Assembly: GCF_019216885.1 (NCBI RefSeq)
Contig: NZ_JAAQRC020000001.1
Coordinates: 3,844,501-3,908,500, forward strand
DNA from: Methylobacterium sp. SyP6R
Lineage (GTDB): Bacteria > Pseudomonadota > Alphaproteobacteria > Rhizobiales > Beijerinckiaceae
Direction: 5' to 3'
DNA: 64,000 nt
Shown: positions 60,498 to 64,000 of the stretch, piece after piece
Layout: every line of letters begins with the position of its first letter
How positions within the stretch are numbered: position 1 is the first letter of the stretch
Position numbers and translations under genes: made by a program
The notes under the pieces: model-generated
Told to the model about the DNA's origin: nothing
The model's input: the letters and a program-made list of their open reading frames with translations, nothing else
The model's database searches: none

Positions 60498-61558
60498 GGC
60501 AATGCCTGAGAGGGGAGGGCGGCCCAGTCGGGCAGCACCTCGGTCAGGGCCGGGCGGGTATGGCCGTTGCGGCCGGTCACCGTCTCGGCGCGCCACAGGG
60601 CGTTGACGATCGCCTGCTCGATCCCGTCGGCGACCGCCTCGAAGAGCGGATCGAGATGGGCATCGTGCAGCATCGCCACCGCCGGCATCGGGGTGCCGGG
60701 ATCCTGCGGCAGCGTGTAGGCGGTCGAGAAGGCGAGCGCGATGTCGCCGCTGCCGTGGCCGAAGACCGAGCCGGTGCGGGCGAGACCCGCGCCCGCCCGG
60801 AGCGCCAGGCGCCGGAGCTGGCGCGCGTCGAGGGGCGCGTCGGTGGCGATCGTCAGGATGATCGAGCCCTTCTCCGGCTTGGCGACCGTCCCGGGATCCT
60901 CCAGCCGCTCCGCGAGGACCGGCCCGACTGCCCTGCCGCCGAACCGCAACTGCGCGGGCCGGCCGAAATTCGCCAGCACCAGCGTGCCGACCGTCACGGC
61001 CCGCCCGCCCGCCTCGACCTGCCGCGAGGCGGTGCCGATGCCGCCCTTCACCCCGAAGCACGACATGCCGCGTCCGGCGCCCACGGCGCCTTCCGCCACC
61101 GTGACGTCGGCGGAATCGTGCGCCTGGCGATAATGCGCCTCGCCCACGACCATCCGGGCCATGTCGTTGAGGGTGCCGTCGTTGCACTCGAAGACGAGCG
61201 GGTTCACGGTCGGCAATTCGCGGCCGATGCCGGGATTGACCGCGAGCGCCGCCCGGATCTGGGCGGCGGCGACCGCCGGCACCCCGAAGGTGTTGGTGAG
61301 CGCGATCGGCGTCTCGATCAGCCCGAGTTCTTCCAGTTGCATCAGGCCGATCGACTTGCCGAAGCCGTTCAGCACCGCCGCCGCGGCCGGGACCCGGTCG
61401 TGGTAGAGGTCGCCGGCATGCGGGCGGATCACCGTCACGCCGGTCTGGATCGCACCCTCGGCGAGCGTGCAATGGCCGACGGTCACGCCGGCAACATCGG
61501 TGATCGCGTCGCGCGGGCCGCTCGGCAGGGCGCCGATGCGCGGGGGGACGTCGGTCAT
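60494..61558 (-). CDS. P1-family aminopeptidase (DmpA/BapA-like, self-processing)
   Basis: This 354-residue protein belongs to the DmpA (S58) N-terminal-nucleophile peptidases, which release N-terminal amino acids, including D- and beta-amino acids, after self-cleavage into two chains. The cleavage site is predicted between G231 and S232 in [17 protein letters not shown], which matches the Gly-Ser nucleophile motif. The upstream motif [19 protein letters not shown] is conserved in the family. The ATG at 61558 overlaps the permease stop, and its own stop overlaps the D-aminopeptidase start. Together the two peptidases suggest use of unusual peptides. Confidence 0.88.
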   Translation of the reverse strand: MTDVPPRIGALPSGPRDAITDVAGVTVGHCTLAEGAIQTGVTVIRPHAGDLYHDRVPAAAAVLNGFGKSIGLMQLEELGLIETPIALTNTFGVPAVAAAQIRAALAVNPGIGRELPTVNPLVFECNDGTLNDMARMVVGEAHYRQAHDSADVTVAEGAVGAGRGMSCFGVKGGIGTASRQVEAGGRAVTVGTLVLANFGRPAQLRFGGRAVGPVLAERLEDPGTVAKPEKGSIILTIATDAPLDARQLRRLALRAGAGLARTGSVFGHGSGDIALAFSTAYTLPQDPGTPMPAVAMLHDAHLDPLFEAVADGIEQAIVNALWRAETVTGRNGHTRPALTEVLPDWAALPSQALP

Positions 61559-62457
61559 GCGCGGTCGAGCTTGGGGTCGAGGGCGTCGCGCAACCCGTCG
61601 CCGAGGAGGTTGAAGGCGAGCACGGTGAGGAAGATCGCCAGGCTCGGGAAGATCGCGACGTGGGGCGAGGAGACCATGTCGGCGCGGGCATCGTTCAGCA
61701 TCGCGCCCCATTCCGGCGTCGGCGGCTGCGCCCCCATCCCGAGGAAGGACAGGCTCGCCGCGGTGATGATCGAGGTGCCGAGGCGCATCGTGAAGTAGAC
61801 CACGATCGACGAGACCGTGCCGGGCAGGATGTGGCGCAGGAGGATCGTGCGGTCCGAGGCGCCGATGCTGCGGGCGGCCTCGATATAGGTCGCGCGCTTG
61901 AGCACCAGCGTGTTGCCGCGAACGAGCCGCGCGAAGGCCGGCACGCTGAAGACCGACACCGCCACCACGACGTTGACGAGGCTGCTGCCGAGGATCGCGA
62001 CGACCCCGAGGGCCAGCAGGATGCCCGGGAAAGCGAACAGAACGTCGGACAGGCGCATCACGAGGCGGTCCCACCAGCCCTCGTAATAGCCGGCGAGCAG
62101 CCCCAGCACAGTGCCGATGAGCCCGCCGATCGCCACCGACAGGAATCCGGTGGCGAGCGAGATCCGCCCGCCGAGCAGGATGCGGCTCAGGATGTCGCGC
62201 CCGAGGGGATCGACCCCGAGCCAGTGTGCGAAGGACGGCCCCTCGTTGATCCGGTCGTAGTCGAAGAAGTTTTCCGCGTCGTAGGGGGCGATCCACGGCG
62301 CCAGGATCGCCACGACGACGAGCAGGACCACGAAGGCCAGGGCCACGACGGCGACGGGCTGGCGGCGGAACTTGCGCCAGAACTCGGACCAGGGGGTGCG
62401 CACGCCGGTGGGCACGGCGGCGACGGCCTTCGTGGCGGTGAGTGCGGTTTGGGTCAC
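61555..62457 (-). CDS. Dipeptide/glutathione-type ABC transporter permease (DppC/GsiD-like)
   Basis: This 300-residue inner-membrane protein is a DppC-type permease. Its N-terminal cytoplasmic segment precedes [24 protein letters not shown]. The DppC-specific motif [22 protein letters not shown] and the EAA loop [23 protein letters not shown] are clear. The only start near the expected position is a GTG at 62457, 7 bases after the DppB-like gene. It is coupled to the P1 peptidase gene. Confidence 0.92.
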   Translation of the reverse strand: MTQTALTATKAVAAVPTGVRTPWSEFWRKFRRQPVAVVALAFVVLLVVVAILAPWIAPYDAENFFDYDRINEGPSFAHWLGVDPLGRDILSRILLGGRISLATGFLSVAIGGLIGTVLGLLAGYYEGWWDRLVMRLSDVLFAFPGILLALGVVAILGSSLVNVVVAVSVFSVPAFARLVRGNTLVLKRATYIEAARSIGASDRTILLRHILPGTVSSIVVYFTMRLGTSIITAASLSFLGMGAQPPTPEWGAMLNDARADMVSSPHVAIFPSLAIFLTVLAFNLLGDGLRDALDPKLDRA

Positions 62458-62464
62458 GGCCGGC

Positions 62465-63385
62465 TCACTTGTAGCGGATGGTCGGGTTGATCAGCCCGTA
62501 GAGCAGGTCGACGACGAGGTTGATCAGGATGAATTCGAGCGAGAACATCAGCACCAGGGCCTGGATCACCGGATAGTCGCGCTGGTTGACCGAATCGACG
62601 AGGAGGCGGCCGACGCCCGGCCAGTTGAACACCGCCTCGACGACGATCGAGCCGCCGAGCAGGAAGCCGAATTGCAGGCCCATCATGGTGACGACGGGAA
62701 TCAGCGCATTGCGCAGGCAGTGCTTGGCGATGACGACCCGCTCCTTGAGGCCCTTGGCGCGGGCGGTGCGGACGAAGTCTTCGCCTAAGACCTCGACGAA
62801 GGAGGCGCGGGTGAAGCGCGCCATCACGGCGGCCACCGCCGCCCCGAGGGTGAGCGAGGGCAGGATGTAATGCTGCCACGAGCCGGCGCCGACGGTCGGC
62901 AGCCAGCCGAGGCCGACGGAGAAGATCTGCATCAGCAGCATCCCCAGCGCGAAGGCCGGGAACGAGATGCCGGAGACGGCGAGCGTCATCCCGAGCCGGT
63001 CCGGCCATTCGTTGCGGTAGACCGCCGAGACGATGCCGATGACGAGCCCGAAGGCGACCGCCCAGGCCATGCTGGTCAACGTGAGCAGCAGGGTCGGCAT
63101 GAAGCGCTCGCCGATCTCGGTTGCAACCGGGCGCCGCGTGCGGATCGAGGTGCCGAAATCGCCTTGTCCCATGTTCAGGAAGTAGCGGGCGAACTGGACC
63201 GGGAGCGGGCGGTCGAGGCCGAGTTCGGCGCGCACCAGTTCCACGGTCTGCTGGTCGGCATCCTGGCCGGCGGCGAGCCGTGCCGGATCGCCCGGCAGCA
63301 TGTGGACGAACAGGAAGACCAGCACCGCGACGATCGCGAGCGTCGGCAGGAGGCCGAGGAGCCGTTTGAGGAAGAAGGTCAGCAT
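62465..63385 (-). CDS. Dipeptide/glutathione-type ABC transporter permease (DppB/GsiC-like)
   Basis: This 306-residue inner-membrane protein is a DppB-type permease with N-terminal [21 protein letters not shown] and the family segment [17 protein letters not shown]. The EAA loop is [21 protein letters not shown]. It begins 57 bases after the binding-protein stop and is followed by the DppC-type permease. No ATPase gene is found within the visible part of the operon, so it may lie beyond the right edge, or the permeases may use one encoded elsewhere. Confidence 0.92.
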   Translation of the reverse strand: MLTFFLKRLLGLLPTLAIVAVLVFLFVHMLPGDPARLAAGQDADQQTVELVRAELGLDRPLPVQFARYFLNMGQGDFGTSIRTRRPVATEIGERFMPTLLLTLTSMAWAVAFGLVIGIVSAVYRNEWPDRLGMTLAVSGISFPAFALGMLLMQIFSVGLGWLPTVGAGSWQHYILPSLTLGAAVAAVMARFTRASFVEVLGEDFVRTARAKGLKERVVIAKHCLRNALIPVVTMMGLQFGFLLGGSIVVEAVFNWPGVGRLLVDSVNQRDYPVIQALVLMFSLEFILINLVVDLLYGLINPTIRYK

Positions 63386-63442
63386 GGCGCCGGGGATGGG
63401 AAGGGAAGGGGAGGGCGCCGCGCGGCGGCGCCCCGAATGGCC

Positions 63443-64000
63443 TTACGGCGCGATCGCGGCCTCGCGGCTGTCGATGTTGCCGTCCGGCATCACGTACACG
63501 CCGGACAGGCGGGCGGAGGTGGCGTACACGTTCTGCTCGATGACGAGGGGCGCCCAGGGCGCATCCTTGTAGATCAGTTCCTGCGCCTTGGCGTAGAGAT
63601 CGGCCTTCTCGCTATCGCTCGTCGTGACGAGCGCCTTGGCGATCAGGGCATCGACCTCCTGGTTGCTGTAATAGGCGGTGTTGTTGAGCTTCGGCGGCCA
63701 GGCTTCCGTCGAGAAGAGCGGGCGCAGGGCCCAGTCGGCCTCGCCGGTCGAGGACGACCAGCCGGCATAGTACATCCGCACGCGGGCGGTCTTCGGATCG
63801 GGGGCGGTCTGCACCCACTCGACGCGCTGGCCGGGCTCGAGCGCCTGGGTCTGCACCTTGATGCCGACCTGGGCGAGCTGCTGCTGGACGAACTGGATCG
63901 CCTTCTGCGCCGTGCTGGTGGTGTAGGCGCTCCACAGGGTGGTCTCGAAGCCGTTGGCGTAGCCGGCCTCCTTCAGGAGCTGGCGCGCCTTGGCCGGGTC
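63443..64000 (-). CDS. Peptide/glutathione ABC transporter substrate-binding protein (N-terminus beyond right edge)
   Basis: Only the C-terminal 185 codons of this family 5 (DppA/GsiB-type) periplasmic binding protein are in the window. Visible features are DPAKARQLLKEAGYANGFET, YYAGWSSSTGEADWALRPLF and the end region YKDAPWAPLVIEQNVYATSARL. The TAA stop is at 63443-63445. Family members have about 500-540 residues, so the gene starts outside. It leads the peptide-transport operon with the permeases and the two aminopeptidases. Whether the ligand is glutathione or another peptide cannot be told. Confidence 0.88.
   Translation of the reverse strand, partial: DPAKARQLLKEAGYANGFETTLWSAYTTSTAQKAIQFVQQQLAQVGIKVQTQALEPGQRVEWVQTAPDPKTARVRMYYAGWSSSTGEADWALRPLFSTEAWPPKLNNTAYYSNQEVDALIAKALVTTSDSEKADLYAKAQELIYKDAPWAPLVIEQNVYATSARLSGVYVMPDGNIDSREAAIAP

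Overview
The window is high-GC DNA (GC-rich third codon positions, frequent ATGA/GTGA start-stop overlaps) that looks like an alphaproteobacterium of the Methylobacterium type. Glutathione-dependent formaldehyde oxidation genes (frmA, fghA), a PQQ-type dehydrogenase with its cytochrome c, and RepA, RepB and RepC proteins of the repABC family fit a methylotroph. The rep genes suggest a plasmid, megaplasmid or chromid; the genus is an inference, since no rRNA or tRNA is present.

Left part (1-12 kb): an IlvD/Edd dehydratase (cut by the window edge) and a D-2-hydroxyacid dehydrogenase, a thioesterase, an unknown protein, a UvrA2-type ATPase, then repC on the minus strand with a probable antisense RNA in its leader, a small DNA-binding-like protein with a perfect palindromic operator, an orphan TRAP binding protein and a sarcosine-oxidase-like enzyme. 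Middle left (12-31 kb): two LysR-controlled uptake-and-oxidation operons. One joins an amino-acid ABC transporter to a threonine-synthase-like enzyme, an argininosuccinate-lyase-like enzyme and a flavin oxidase. The other joins a PotABCD-like transporter to a flavin oxidase, a three-subunit opine-oxidase/HcnABC-like dehydrogenase and a RidA imine deaminase.

Centre (31-44.4 kb): a one-strand metallophore locus with a TonB receptor, SbnH-like decarboxylase, SbnA-like synthase, opine dehydrogenase, a single IucA/IucC (NIS) synthetase, MFS exporter, SbnI-like serine-kinase-family protein and a Fec-type ABC importer. It resembles staphyloferrin B biosynthesis with SbnB replaced by an opine dehydrogenase and with SbnC, SbnF and SbnG absent. 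This is the most interesting system in the window.

Right part (45-64 kb): repA-repB, about 36 kb from repC; frmA-fghA; a mevalonate-catabolism group (HMG-CoA reductase, HMG-CoA lyase, a binding protein and a divergent MocR regulator); a VapBC pair; cytochrome c plus a PQQ-type sugar dehydrogenase; an exported argininosuccinate-lyase-like protein that lacks the usual active-site histidine; and a peptide/glutathione-type ABC transporter with two aminopeptidases, cut by the right edge.

Intergenic spaces are filled with palindromic repeats of several families. In one place a 221-bp element with terminal inverted repeats sits inside another repeat, flanked by a 10-bp target duplication, so at least one family moved as a MITE. 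No tRNA, rRNA or CRISPR array was found.
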